Below, piece after piece: positions 35,335 through 44,782 of a stretch of DNA of 64,000 nt. Position 1 is the first letter of the stretch; every line of letters begins with the position of its first letter. The notes below the pieces were generated by a model. That model ran no database searches. It saw only the letters and a list, made by a program, of their open reading frames with translations, and was not told where the DNA came from. The position numbers and the translations under genes are program-made. The DNA lies in the NCBI GenBank assembly GCA_015493525.1, contig WGCY01000009.1, positions 1 through 64,000 on the forward strand, given 5' to 3'. This DNA comes from Bacteroidales bacterium (GTDB taxonomy: Bacteria; Bacteroidota; Bacteroidia; Bacteroidales; F082).

Positions 35335-37317
35335 ATGAAGATACCGGCACTTTTCATTGGTTTGTTTATTACGCTGGGATTGCAAGCGCAGATGCTCCCG
35401 GATACGGTGTCCATTCCCGAAGTGGAGGTGCGTTCTAAAGTGGATGTGGCTGGTGCCGGTCTCGTGCAACATCCGGTGGATACCCTGGTGATGATGCAAG
35501 AGGCAGAGGCTTCTTTGTCGGATTTGCTGGCGGCACATACTTCTGTTTTTATCAAGAGTGAAGGGCGTGGTGCGTTGGCCACAGCTTCTTTCCGCGGTAC
35601 AGATGCTTCTCATACCCAGGTTTATTGGAACGGGATGGACATCCAGTCGCCCATGCTTGGGCAGGTGGATTTTTCACAAATTCCTGTTTTTTTGATGGAT
35701 AAGGTTGTGTTACATCCGGGGGCAGGCTCGGTGGTAGATGGCAGCGGCGGGCTGGGAGGTAGTATTGATTTGGCCAGTAGTCCCGCCTGGACACAAAAGT
35801 TACAAATCAACGGGATGGCGGCTCTTGGAAGTTGGCTCACTTTTAACAATTACCTTGGCGTGAAAGCCGGAACGCAGCATTTTCAAACTTCCACCCGGCT
35901 CTATTACAACCGTTCGAAAAACGATTTCCCGTTTTACAACAAAAATGTGGCGGATATTGACCCGAAGACCGGTGAATATATCTTTCCGCTGCAGCGAAAT
36001 GAGCATGCCGACTACCTGCTGGATGGGCTTTTACAGGGATTTGCTTTCCGTTTCCGGAAAAAATATTTACTCCAACTTAATTACTGGTATCAACATTCAG
36101 ACAGGTCTTTGCCGAGGTTGAACACCTACGAAGGAGATGACCATGCCAACCTGAGCCGGCAAAACCAGCAAACCCACCGGGCAACAGCGCAACTGACCCG
36201 GTTTGGGAAAAAGGGACGGCTGGACGTGAATTTGGGATTTCAGGCCGAAAACATGATTTTCCAGGTGCAAAACCAGGTGGGCGGCCGCGGTTATTACGAT
36301 GCAGTCTATTCCGATTCCAGAACGCTGGGAAGTTACAATAAGTTGGAATACAGTTATCGATGGAATAAAAAGACGCTTTTGAAAGCTTCTTACCGGTTCA
36401 ATTATGTGCATGTAAATACTTATGACAGTGTCAACCGGACGGGCTATGATCAGTTCAGGCGGAGACATGCGCTGGTGGCTTCGTGGCAACAGTATCTCGG
36501 TAGCCGTTTTTCGACCATGGCCTTGTTGCGCAAAGAGTGGATCAACAACACTTCGCTGCCCCTGATTCCCTATTTCGGTTTTAATTGGGATGTGGATGAA
36601 AAAGCAAAGCTGGTACTGCATGGCAATATTACACGGAATTACCATTATCCTTCGCTGAACGATTTGTACTGGCAACCCGGCGGCAATCCGGCACTAAAAC
36701 CTGAAGAGGGAGTGGCTTCGGAGCTTGGCATCGGGTGGCAACCGAAAATCAAAAAGGTATCGCTGGAAACTTCCCTCAGCCTTTTTTACAACAACATTAC
36801 CAACTGGATACTCTGGGTACCCAGCCCGTTGGGGTACTGGTCGCCGGAAAACATCCAACATGTGGTGGCGAGAGGCTTTGAGGTAAAGGTGAACTTGAAC
36901 TTCTCCATTCGAAAGATTTATTTCTTTTTGAAATCAAGTTATGCTTTTACCAAAAGTACCAACGAGGGCGATGCCGGTAAATGGGGAACGGCTTCTGTGG
37001 GGAAACAAATTCCGTATGTGCCGGTACATTCGGGAAATTTCATGGGCGAAGTTCGCTGGAAAGGTTTTTTTCTGACATGGGTAAATACCAGTTATTCAGA
37101 ACGTTTTACCACTTCGTCCAATGACCTTAACCTGCGCGACAGGCTTTATCCCTACTTTATGAATGATTTGTATGCCGGGAAAAAATTTCCTTTGAAAAAA
37201 GGCAACCTCAGTTTGCAACTGAAGATTTACAACCTGTTTAACGAAACATACCGTTCGGTTTTGGGACGGCCCATGCCCGGACGAAATTATTTGCTCATGT
37301 TCACATTCAGATTATGA
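35335..37317 (+). CDS. btuB: TonB-dependent vitamin B12 receptor BtuB
   Basis: 660 residues. A signal peptide (ends LQAQ) is followed by a TonB box-like segment (DTVSIPEVEV), a plug domain (about 40-150) with FIKSEGRGALATASFRGTDASHTQVYWNGM, and a 22-strand barrel ending in LMFTFRL with terminal aromatic. It imports corrinoids across the outer membrane with TonB energy. The riboswitch upstream and the BtuG-like propeller downstream support the B12 assignment. The Phe-terminal strand and plug sequence fit BtuB-like receptors; periplasmic BtuF/BtuCD are not in the window. It lacks the N-terminal carboxypeptidase-like domain of SusC proteins. Confidence 0.88.
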   Translation: MKIPALFIGLFITLGLQAQMLPDTVSIPEVEVRSKVDVAGAGLVQHPVDTLVMMQEAEASLSDLLAAHTSVFIKSEGRGALATASFRGTDASHTQVYWNGMDIQSPMLGQVDFSQIPVFLMDKVVLHPGAGSVVDGSGGLGGSIDLASSPAWTQKLQINGMAALGSWLTFNNYLGVKAGTQHFQTSTRLYYNRSKNDFPFYNKNVADIDPKTGEYIFPLQRNEHADYLLDGLLQGFAFRFRKKYLLQLNYWYQHSDRSLPRLNTYEGDDHANLSRQNQQTHRATAQLTRFGKKGRLDVNLGFQAENMIFQVQNQVGGRGYYDAVYSDSRTLGSYNKLEYSYRWNKKTLLKASYRFNYVHVNTYDSVNRTGYDQFRRRHALVASWQQYLGSRFSTMALLRKEWINNTSLPLIPYFGFNWDVDEKAKLVLHGNITRNYHYPSLNDLYWQPGGNPALKPEEGVASELGIGWQPKIKKVSLETSLSLFYNNITNWILWVPSPLGYWSPENIQHVVARGFEVKVNLNFSIRKIYFFLKSSYAFTKSTNEGDAGKWGTASVGKQIPYVPVHSGNFMGEVRWKGFFLTWVNTSYSERFTTSSNDLNLRDRLYPYFMNDLYAGKKFPLKKGNLSLQLKIYNLFNETYRSVLGRPMPGRNYLLMFTFRL

Positions 37318-37350
37318 AAACGAAGAAACTGAAATATTTGTTTTTACTTT

Positions 37351-37582
37351 AGCTCATTCGGATTTGCAATCCGAATGTTACAGGATGGGGGATTTGAAAT
37401 CCCCCGGCTCAGAAACCTCCGGATTGCAAATCCGGAGGAGCGAAGGGTAATTTTAAGTGTCTTTTATCATCCAGCTCATTCGGATTTGTAATCCGAATGT
37501 TAGAGGATGAGGGATTTGAAATCCCCCGGCATAGAAACTTCCGGATGGCATCCGCCTGAGTCGGGCAGGAATCCGGAGGAGC
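37351..37582. repeat. Two REP-like triple-hairpin units
   Basis: Two tandem copies (37351-37442 and 37472-37582) of a unit that resembles 8844-8920: CATTCGGATT/AATCCGAATG, GGGGGATT/AATCCCCC, and CTCCGGATT/AATCCGGAG stems, joined by short linkers. The second copy has an inserted CCGCCTGAGTCGGGCAGG in its last hairpin. They separate btuB from the btuG-like gene and may reduce read-through. Confidence 0.8.
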
Positions 37583-37608
37583 GATTTATCTAATAATATG
37601 AATGAAAT

Positions 37609-38721
37609 ATGAAAAAGTGCCTTACCTGTCTGTTTTTGTTGCTGCTTACGCTGCTGTGGGCGGGATGTATGAACGATGACAGTTTGTATGATTTTCATAA
37701 GATGGTGGTCAACAAAAAAGGACATGCCGTTTTTATTGTCAACGAAGGGAATTTCATGTATGGCAATGCCTCGCTGAGTTATTATAATCCGCAAAAAGAT
37801 GAAGTGCTCAATGATATTTTTTACAACACCAATGCTTTGCCGCTGGGCGATGTGGCTACTTCCATGATTATCCACGATTCGCTGGGCTATGTGGTGGTGA
37901 ACAATTCCGGGAAAATCTACATTATCAATGTCAACACTTTCAAGTATGTGGGGAAAATTACCGGATTGACATCTCCGCGAAATATTTATTTCGTCAACCG
38001 GCATAAAGCTTACGTGACTGATCTGTATGCCAAAGCCATTACCATTGTGGATCCGGCCACACGGCAGGTTACCGGAAGCATTTCCATAGATAACCACAAT
38101 CCTGAATTTTACCAGCATTCGTCAGAGCAAATGGTGTTTTTGGGGAAATACGCTTTTGTAAACAGCTGGTCTTACGATAATAAAATACTGGTCATTAATA
38201 CATTAACTGATAAATTAGTGGATTCTGTTACCGTTGTTAAACAGCCCAACAGCATGGTAATGGATAAGAACAACAAGCTTTGGGTATTATCGGACGGCGG
38301 TTTTAAAGGAAGTGCCTACGGACAGGATACTTCGGCACTTACCCGTATTGACCCGTTGACTCGGAAAGTGGAAAAGGTTTTCCATTTCCCCGACATGGAG
38401 GCTTCTCCGACTGGGCTATGTATCAATACGGCAGGTGATAGTCTGTTTTTTCTTTATGGCAGTTGGGCGGGCGGTGCCGTTTCCCATGCCGGGGTTTATG
38501 CCCTGCCGGTGGATGCCCGCATACTTCCCGACAGGCCATTGATTCCGCAGGGAAACCATCTGTTTTATGCATTGGGTATTGACCCGGGAAGCAGCCATAT
38601 TTATGTCTCGGATGCCCGTGATTTTCTGAGCAGGGGAGCGGTTTATGTCTTTTCACACCGTGATGTGATGTTGGATAGTTTGCGTGTGGGGATTATTCCG
38701 GGGAGTTTTTGTTTTAAATGA
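37609..38721 (+). CDS. btuG: BtuG-like cobalamin-binding beta-propeller lipoprotein
   Basis: 370 residues. A lipoprotein signal (LLWAGC, Cys20) is followed by YncE/DUF5074-type beta-propeller repeats: HAVFIVNEGNFMYGNASLSYY, GKIYIINVNTFKYVGKI, AITIVDPATRQV, ILVINTLTDKLVDSV. Bacteroides BtuG is a surface lipoprotein propeller encoded beside BtuB that binds B12 very tightly and passes it to the receptor. Placement downstream of the riboswitch-btuB genes makes the same role the best reading here. It is separated from btuB by 290 bases of hairpins, so whether the riboswitch controls it is not certain. Confidence 0.8.
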   Translation: MKKCLTCLFLLLLTLLWAGCMNDDSLYDFHKMVVNKKGHAVFIVNEGNFMYGNASLSYYNPQKDEVLNDIFYNTNALPLGDVATSMIIHDSLGYVVVNNSGKIYIINVNTFKYVGKITGLTSPRNIYFVNRHKAYVTDLYAKAITIVDPATRQVTGSISIDNHNPEFYQHSSEQMVFLGKYAFVNSWSYDNKILVINTLTDKLVDSVTVVKQPNSMVMDKNNKLWVLSDGGFKGSAYGQDTSALTRIDPLTRKVEKVFHFPDMEASPTGLCINTAGDSLFFLYGSWAGGAVSHAGVYALPVDARILPDRPLIPQGNHLFYALGIDPGSSHIYVSDARDFLSRGAVYVFSHRDVMLDSLRVGIIPGSFCFK

Positions 38722-38891
38722 TGTAGCCATGCTGTCAGACAATGGCAGTTTGATGGTTGTTCAATCGTTAAACAAAGGTTATTCAGCTGTCAATTAATCG
38801 GCATTAATTCTCTGCCTGATTCCATGACAAACGCATCATAAATTTAAGATTTTCAAGGCAGTAAGATTTTTTATTGCCATTAGAACCTGCT

Positions 38892-40460
38892 TCACTTCAC
38901 CCGGTGGAAATCCAGGTCCTGAAAATCGAAACTAAAATCGGTGAGGGGCGAAACGGCTTTCATTTTTATTTCGGAAGGCGTGCCCTGGAAGTCGGAACCA
39001 AACGACACAAAGGCATCGGCATGCATGCTGCGGTCCTGCCACTTTACAATAAAAACGTGGTCTTTGTACCAAACCAGCCTGCCGGCCATACGCGGCGAAC
39101 GCTCGGAAGCCAGCCAGAGGGAACCGTCTTTCTGTGTAACTTTTACGTTGCCGAACCACACATCACGGTATATTCCGGTAAACGGCTTCAGGGCGGGAGC
39201 CTGTTGGTGCCGGGCCTGCTGTGCTTTTACCTTGTCCCAGGCCGCCTGTGTGATTTTTTTTGCCCAGGCATCCCGTTTGTCCACATTGGCTTTGTACCGT
39301 GCCACGCGGTCCACTCCGGTTACGCCCACATAGCTGTCCACAATCTGGTCGGTGATGCAATGGAAGGCAGCCCCCGATTCCTGGTTGGTGAGGACAATAA
39401 TGCCCAGCCTGAGTTCGGGGATCATGGAAATTTGTGTAACCATGCCGGCCAGCCCGCCGGTGTGCCAAATCATTTTGTAACCTTTTACGTCCTTCATAAA
39501 CCAGCCCAGGCCGTAATCCAGAAAATGGGTGTTGTAAAGGGTATCCCTACCAGCCTGCAGGATGGTTTGCGGTGAAAACATCTCATGGGCTTCTTGGGCA
39601 CTAAACAAGCGGTATTGCAGGCTGTCGCCGTAACGCCCGCCGTTGAGGCGGCATTGCACCCACTTGATCAGGTCGTGTACGTTGCTGTTAATGCCACCGG
39701 CAGGATCGGTAAGCGGAAGATTATAACGTTCCACAATGGTGAGCTTTCCGTTGGCAAAGGCGTGGGCCTCGGCAAGGTTGGAACGGTCTTTCACCCGCTC
39801 AAGGCTGGGTGCGGTTTCGGCCATGCCCAGCTTATCAAAAATATTTTTTTGCACAAAATCTTCCCAGCTCATGCCGCTGACACGGTGCACCACCTCACCG
39901 GCCACCACGTATAGCAGGTTGTCGTAGGCAAACTTGCTGCGGAAAGGGGTTTCCTGCCGGAGGTAACGCAGGTTATGGATGAGCTCGGGCAGGGTAAAAT
40001 TGTTCCCGTCGGGAAAAATCATAAAATCGCCGGCACCCAGGCCCAGTCCGCTGCGGTGGGTTACCAGGTCGCGGATCCTGAAATCGGCCGAGACATAAGG
40101 GCTGTACACCTGAAACCCGGGAATGTATTTTTGCACCCGGTCATCCCAGTGCAGTTTACCGCGGTCGGCAAGAATGGCCAGTGCCGCCGTAGTAAATGCT
40201 TTGCTGTTGGAGGCAATGGCAAACAGCGTGTGGGTATCGACCTTTTTCCCGGTTTTTATGGAACGGACACCGTAGCCTTTGGCCAGGATGACTTTTCCAT
40301 CTTTGATAACAGCCACGGCCATACCGGGCACATCGAACGTTTTCATGGAACGCTGTACCAGTTGGTCGATTTGCCTGGGAGAAAGGGGCTGTGAAAAGCC
40401 GTTGAGAATGCTTCCAAAAAGGAACAGGGCCGGAAGCAGGGTGCGTAAAATATTTTTCAT
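38892..40460 (-). CDS. Secreted beta-lactamase-fold serine hydrolase
   Basis: 522 residues from the ATG at 40460, where a signal peptide (MKNILRTLLPALFLFGSILNGFSQ) begins; a longer frame to 40556 runs into repeat-like DNA. The class C beta-lactamase/penicillin-binding fold shows the nucleophile motif SNSK (within AIASNSKAFTT), YDN as the YxN motif and HTGGLAGM as the KTG equivalent. Residues about 420-520 form the DUF3471-type C-terminal domain. Probably a periplasmic peptidase or esterase, not a true beta-lactamase. A minus-strand promoter-like TATATTTG lies 19 bases upstream. Confidence 0.88.
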   Translation of the reverse strand: MKNILRTLLPALFLFGSILNGFSQPLSPRQIDQLVQRSMKTFDVPGMAVAVIKDGKVILAKGYGVRSIKTGKKVDTHTLFAIASNSKAFTTAALAILADRGKLHWDDRVQKYIPGFQVYSPYVSADFRIRDLVTHRSGLGLGAGDFMIFPDGNNFTLPELIHNLRYLRQETPFRSKFAYDNLLYVVAGEVVHRVSGMSWEDFVQKNIFDKLGMAETAPSLERVKDRSNLAEAHAFANGKLTIVERYNLPLTDPAGGINSNVHDLIKWVQCRLNGGRYGDSLQYRLFSAQEAHEMFSPQTILQAGRDTLYNTHFLDYGLGWFMKDVKGYKMIWHTGGLAGMVTQISMIPELRLGIIVLTNQESGAAFHCITDQIVDSYVGVTGVDRVARYKANVDKRDAWAKKITQAAWDKVKAQQARHQQAPALKPFTGIYRDVWFGNVKVTQKDGSLWLASERSPRMAGRLVWYKDHVFIVKWQDRSMHADAFVSFGSDFQGTPSEIKMKAVSPLTDFSFDFQDLDFHRVK

Positions 40461-40478
40461 TGTGGTAAGATTTTTTGA

Positions 40479-40486
40479 CAAATATA
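40479..40486 (-). promoter_or_regulatory. Bacteroidota -7 promoter element
   Basis: Reads TATATTTG on the minus strand, 18 bases before the serine hydrolase ATG (40460). Confidence 0.55.
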
Positions 40487-40589
40487 GGGGATTTTCGGGT
40501 TGTTGGTCCAAGCGGACACTTGAACCATTTTGTTTTTGGGCGGATGCTTGAACCATGTTATGCGGGAGGGGTGGAAACCTGAATCGGTT

Positions 40590-40680
40590 GGTCTCCTTTC
40601 AGGTCGGTCATGACCTGAAAGGTGGGGCTTGGGGATTGCCTTTGTTTCAACCTTTCAGGACTTGTTCGACCTGAAAGGTT
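40590..40680. repeat. CCTTTCAGGTC hairpin repeats
   Basis: Two hairpins, CCTTTCAGGTC/GACCTGAAAGG (about 40596-40622) and AACCTTTCAGG/CCTGAAAGGTT (about 40649-40679), share their core with the 22-bp palindrome at 29.5 kb. They sit in the divergent gap before the HAD-GH65 gene. Confidence 0.75.
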
Positions 40681-40834
40681 ATCCAGGGTGGCTTCAATTT
40701 CACTCGTTTGCAATGGGGATTTGGCGATAAAATATTGCCCGCCGCAAAAAAGAGGTAGCGGTATGCCGTTTCGACGGGCGTTGCCACGGAAAATATTCTC
40801 ATTTTTGCAACACAAATAAGAAAAACCATAAAAT

Positions 40835-43800
40835 ATGTCCTCATACGCATTTGATGCTGTAATATTTGATTTGGATGGTGTCATCACCAAAACGGCCACG
40901 GTGCACAGCCATGCCTGGAAAAAAATGTTTGACCAATACCTGAAACTCCATTCGGAGAAAACCGGTGTCCCTTTTCGTGAATTCACACGGGATGATTACC
41001 TGACTTTTGTGGATGGGAAACCGCGTTATGATGGCGTAAAAAGCTTTTTGGCTTCGCGAAATATTGATATTCCGTTTGGAACACCCGGAGATACGCCTGA
41101 CCTGGAGACGGTCTGCGGACTGGGAAACAAAAAAAATGAAGCTTTTAACGATGTGCTGCAAAACGAGGGCGTAGAGACTTACCCTTCCACCGTAGCGTTG
41201 ATGGAAGAATTGAAAAAGCAGGGTATTCATGTGGGCGTGGCTTCGTCGAGTAAAAATTGTGAAGCCGTCTTGAAGGCTGCCAGGCTGGAACACCTCGTGG
41301 AAACCCGCGTGGATGGTGTGGTTTCAGCCACTTTGAAACTGAATGGCAAACCGTCACCGGATATTTTCCTGACAGCTGCCAAAAATGTGGGAGTGAAAGC
41401 ATCCCGGGCTGTGGTGGTGGAAGATGCCACCTCGGGTGTGGCTGCCGGGAAAAATGGCAACTTTGGTCTCGTGCTGGGGGTAGCTCGCGAAGACAACGCG
41501 GAGGCATTGCTCAAAAACGGTGCCGATATTGTAGTTACCGACCTGGAAGAGACCTCCATCAACAAGATAGATATCTGGTTTAAAACCGGCATGGAAGCGG
41601 ATAGCTGGAAGCTAGAATACTTCGACTATGACATACAAAAAGAGCGGTCGAGGGAGGCATTGCTCGCCGTGGGAAATGGCTATTTCGGAACCCGTGGTGC
41701 TATGGAAGAAGCCACGGCCAATGATGTTAACTATCCGGGTACTTACATTGCCGGTGTATATAACCGGCTGGTCACGCCTATTGCCGGAAAAGATATTGAA
41801 AATGAGGATTTTGTCAATTGTCCCAACTGGCTGCCGGTGCAATTTAAAATTGAGGATGGCCCCTGGATTGATATCAACAAAGTGGAAATTCTGGATATTC
41901 ATCGTACGCTGGATTTTAAAACGGGCTTGCTGATGCGGAAAATGACTATCAAAGACGAAGAAGGCCACATTACCCGTATCGAGTCGGAACGCTTTGCCAG
42001 CATGGACAACATGCACCTGGCGGCTTTGCGCTACCGGGTGATACCGCAGAACTATTCGGGAAACATCACCTTTATGAGTGCTCTGGACGGAACGGTTGAA
42101 AACAAGGGGGTGGAACGGTACAAAGACCTGCAATCGAAGCACCTGCAGGCCATGGAACAAGGCAGCGACAGCCAGATTGTTTTCCTGAAAGTGAAAACGG
42201 TGCAATCGGATATTGAAATTGCAGAGAGTGCCCGGCTGACACTGACCAAAAACGGCCGGTTTATCAACGACAACCTGGCGCATACCACCGAAACGGGGAT
42301 GGTGTTTTCTTTCGGCGACCAGTTTGTGGAACAAGGCGATGTGTTTCAACTGGAAAAGATTGTGACCATTTTTACCAGTCGTGAAGAGCGCAACCCGCTC
42401 ATTTCGAGCCTTTCGGCAGCCAAAGCTGCCGGCACTTACGAAGAACTGCTGGAAGCTTCTGCAGCCCGCTTCTGTGAAATATGGAAGGAAATAGATGTGC
42501 AGGTGGGAGGCAACCGCCTTTCGCAGAAGCTGTTGCACCTGCACCTATACCATTTGATGGTGTCGGCTTCACCGCACAACGAAAAACTGGATGCCAGCGT
42601 GACAGCACGTGGTCTTCATGGCGAAGCTTATCGCGGCCATATTTTCTGGGACGAGCTGTTTATCCTGCCTTTTTACGACATTCATTTCCCGAAAACCGCC
42701 CGTTCGTTGCTGATGTACCGCTACCGGCGGCTGGACAAAGCCCGCGAATATGCCCGACAGCATGGGTACAAAGGGGCTATGTTCCCCTGGCAGAGCGGCA
42801 GCGACGGCAGCGAAGAAACACAAACCATGCATTTAAACCCGGTTTCCGGCGAATGGGGTCCCGACCACTCTTCACTGCAACGGCATGTATCGCTGGCCGT
42901 GGCGTACAACGTTTGGCAGTACTACCACATCACCAACGACAAAGAGTTCCTTGAGCAGTACGGCATGGAAATAATTCTTGAAGTGTGCCGCTTTTGGGAA
43001 AGCAAGGCCGAATGGGATGAAAAAGCCGGCCGCTACAGCATTGCCGGCGTAATGGGGCCGGACGAGTTTCATGAAAAATATCCCAACAGCGACAAGGGTG
43101 GCCTGAAGGACAATGCCTACACCAACATCATGGTGGCCTGGCTGTTTAAAACGGCCGGAAAGTTGCTGGACCAAATCAGCGACGAAGCCAAAGCGAATCT
43201 GACAGAAGCCATTGGCTTTAAGGAAGAGGAGCCGACCCGATGGGAAGAAATCCGGAAAAAGCTGCGGCTGGTCATTTCGGTAGAGGGCATCATTGCCCAG
43301 TATGATGGCTATTTCGAACTGAAAGAGCTGGACTGGGAAACTTACCGGAAAAAATATGGGAACGTTTACCGCATGGACCGGCTGCTGAAAGCGGAAGGCA
43401 AATCGGCAGATGAATACAAGGTGGCCAAGCAGGCGGACATGCTCATGGCTTTCTACAACCTGGAAAAGGAGGAAGTAGATACGTTGCTATCCGATATGGG
43501 CTACCAGCTTCCGAAAGATTACCTGCAAAAGAACCTGAAATATTATCTTGCCCGCACCTCGCACGGCTCCACCTTAAGCCGCGTGGTACATGCCCAACTG
43601 GCACAAATGACCGGCGACAGCAAACTGAGCTGGGAACTTTATTCCGATGCGCTTTCCAGCGATTATAACGACATTCAGGGCGGCACCACGGGCGAAGGCA
43701 TCCATGCAGGCGTTATGGCTGGCACCATTATGATTGCACTGAATACTTATGGTGGCATCAACCTGAAAAAAGAACAACTGGAAATTCATCCGGCCCTGCC

Positions 43801-43891
43801 GGAAAGTTGGGAAACGCTGGCCTGCAGGCTGCAGTTTAAAGGGGGGAGGTATAAAATTAAGGTAGATCATCAGGGAAATATCAGCCTATGA
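40835..43891 (+). CDS. Beta-phosphoglucomutase and GH65 phosphorylase fusion
   Basis: 1018 residues. The N-terminal HAD domain (about 1-245) is of the beta-phosphoglucomutase type: FDLDGVIT, VASSSKN, GKPSPDIFL and VVEDATSGVAAGK. The rest (about 260-1018) is a glycoside hydrolase family 65 phosphorylase: ALLAVGNGYFGTRGA, RGHIFWDELF, SGSDGSEETQT, the acid catalyst in GVMGPDEFHEKYP (Glu near 743) and the phosphate loop SHGSTLSRVVHAQ with GTTGEGIHAG. It should split maltose, trehalose, kojibiose or a similar alpha-glucoside into glucose and beta-glucose 1-phosphate and convert that to glucose 6-phosphate in one polypeptide. The sugar cannot be told. Its stop codon lies inside a perfect palindrome. 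Confidence 0.92.
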   Translation: MSSYAFDAVIFDLDGVITKTATVHSHAWKKMFDQYLKLHSEKTGVPFREFTRDDYLTFVDGKPRYDGVKSFLASRNIDIPFGTPGDTPDLETVCGLGNKKNEAFNDVLQNEGVETYPSTVALMEELKKQGIHVGVASSSKNCEAVLKAARLEHLVETRVDGVVSATLKLNGKPSPDIFLTAAKNVGVKASRAVVVEDATSGVAAGKNGNFGLVLGVAREDNAEALLKNGADIVVTDLEETSINKIDIWFKTGMEADSWKLEYFDYDIQKERSREALLAVGNGYFGTRGAMEEATANDVNYPGTYIAGVYNRLVTPIAGKDIENEDFVNCPNWLPVQFKIEDGPWIDINKVEILDIHRTLDFKTGLLMRKMTIKDEEGHITRIESERFASMDNMHLAALRYRVIPQNYSGNITFMSALDGTVENKGVERYKDLQSKHLQAMEQGSDSQIVFLKVKTVQSDIEIAESARLTLTKNGRFINDNLAHTTETGMVFSFGDQFVEQGDVFQLEKIVTIFTSREERNPLISSLSAAKAAGTYEELLEASAARFCEIWKEIDVQVGGNRLSQKLLHLHLYHLMVSASPHNEKLDASVTARGLHGEAYRGHIFWDELFILPFYDIHFPKTARSLLMYRYRRLDKAREYARQHGYKGAMFPWQSGSDGSEETQTMHLNPVSGEWGPDHSSLQRHVSLAVAYNVWQYYHITNDKEFLEQYGMEIILEVCRFWESKAEWDEKAGRYSIAGVMGPDEFHEKYPNSDKGGLKDNAYTNIMVAWLFKTAGKLLDQISDEAKANLTEAIGFKEEEPTRWEEIRKKLRLVISVEGIIAQYDGYFELKELDWETYRKKYGNVYRMDRLLKAEGKSADEYKVAKQADMLMAFYNLEKEEVDTLLSDMGYQLPKDYLQKNLKYYLARTSHGSTLSRVVHAQLAQMTGDSKLSWELYSDALSSDYNDIQGGTTGEGIHAGVMAGTIMIALNTYGGINLKKEQLEIHPALPESWETLACRLQFKGGRYKIKVDHQGNISL

Positions 43892-44003
43892 ATAAATTCA
43901 TAGGCAACAAATTGAGTCGTCCGCCAGAGGCGGACTGGGATGTATGCAAGTCCTGCCATTGCAGGCGGGAAGGCTCTCAAGTAGCGGGGAATTTATTCCC
44001 CGC
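43885..44003. repeat. Hairpin repeat left of the Y1 transposase
   Basis: A perfect palindrome CCTATGAATAAATTCATAGG (43885-43904, overlapping the GH65 stop) is followed by GTCCGCC/GGCGGAC, CCTGC/GCAGG and GCGGGGAAT/ATTCCCCGC (43984-44003) hairpins. The same set recurs in the same orientation at 44563-44678, so the transposase gene sits between two copies. Confidence 0.85.
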
Positions 44004-44090
44004 ATGCTAAAAAACAGACAAAAAAGTTTAAATTTCAGGGGATTTTTTCCTGCAAAGAAGAAAAAAACTTATCTATAAAAACAAACAACC

Positions 44091-44540
44091 ATGGCCAACA
44101 CATACATAAAGGTTTATGTTCATTATGTTTTCAGTACTAAAAACCGGAAGTCGTTCATAACCCCTGCCGTTGAAAAAAGATTGTGGGCCTATATGGCCAG
44201 CCTGGCGCGGGAAATTGAGGTGGGGCCAATAGCCATCAACGGAATGGAAGACCACGTTCACTTTCTGGCTTCCCTGCCGGCAACCGTTACCCTCGCCGAT
44301 GTAATGAAAAAGGTAAAAGCCGTCTCCTCGTTGTGGCTCAGCCGGACATTTGAGGAACTGGCAGACTTTGAATGGCAGGCAGGATACGGTGCTTTCAGCA
44401 TAAGCCATTACGACCTGAAAAAAACCATTCGGTACATCAAAAACCAAAAGGAACACCACAAAAATGAGCCGTTTGAAGATGAAATCCGGGGGTTGTTGAT
44501 AAAAAATAATGTGAAGTTTGATGAAAAGAATTTGCTTTAA
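44091..44540 (+). CDS. Y1 (HUH) transposase, REP-associated type
   Basis: 149 residues, the size of IS200-type TnpA. The HUH metal-binding motif is in GMEDHVHFLASLP (about residues 48-60) and the catalytic tyrosine is in IRYIKNQKEHH (about 121-131), with the usual acidic FEDEIRGLL tail. Such single-strand transposases cut hairpin-tipped DNA. Two copies of a multi-hairpin repeat lie on either side, 80 bases upstream and 20 bases downstream, so I read this as a RAYT/REP unit or an IS200-like element. No accessory tnpB is present. The start ATG at 44091 follows AACAACC and has no strong ribosome site, as usual here. Confidence 0.9.
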   Translation: MANTYIKVYVHYVFSTKNRKSFITPAVEKRLWAYMASLAREIEVGPIAINGMEDHVHFLASLPATVTLADVMKKVKAVSSLWLSRTFEELADFEWQAGYGAFSISHYDLKKTIRYIKNQKEHHKNEPFEDEIRGLLIKNNVKFDEKNLL

Positions 44541-44562
44541 TGATATGACTATGTGTACTATG

Positions 44563-44720
44563 CCTATGAATAAATTCATAGGCAATTGGTTGAGTCGTCC
44601 CGCTTGAAGCGGGACTGGGATGCTTGCAAGTCCGCCAACGGCGGACGACTCTCAAGTAGCGGGGAATTTATTCCCCGCAAACAGACGGACGGCATCAATC
44701 ACATGGGGAATTCATTCCCC
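44563..44720. repeat. Hairpin repeat right of the Y1 transposase
   Basis: Repeats the left set: CCTATGAATAAATTCATAGG (44563-44582), GTCCCGC/GCGGGAC, GTCCGCC/GGCGGAC and GCGGGGAAT/ATTCCCCGC (44659-44678), plus an extra GGGGAAT/ATTCCCC (44705-44720). Stem sequences of the middle hairpins differ from the left copy but still pair. Confidence 0.85.
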
Positions 44721-44782
44721 GTACCCGCACCGCAACAAAAAGAAAGAAAAACAAAAAATTGAAACCAAAAAAAACAAAAACC

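Noticed and set aside
40835-43891. Frameshift or two separate genes for the HAD and GH65 parts
   Set aside because: One continuous frame links them with a normal linker; such fusions are known.
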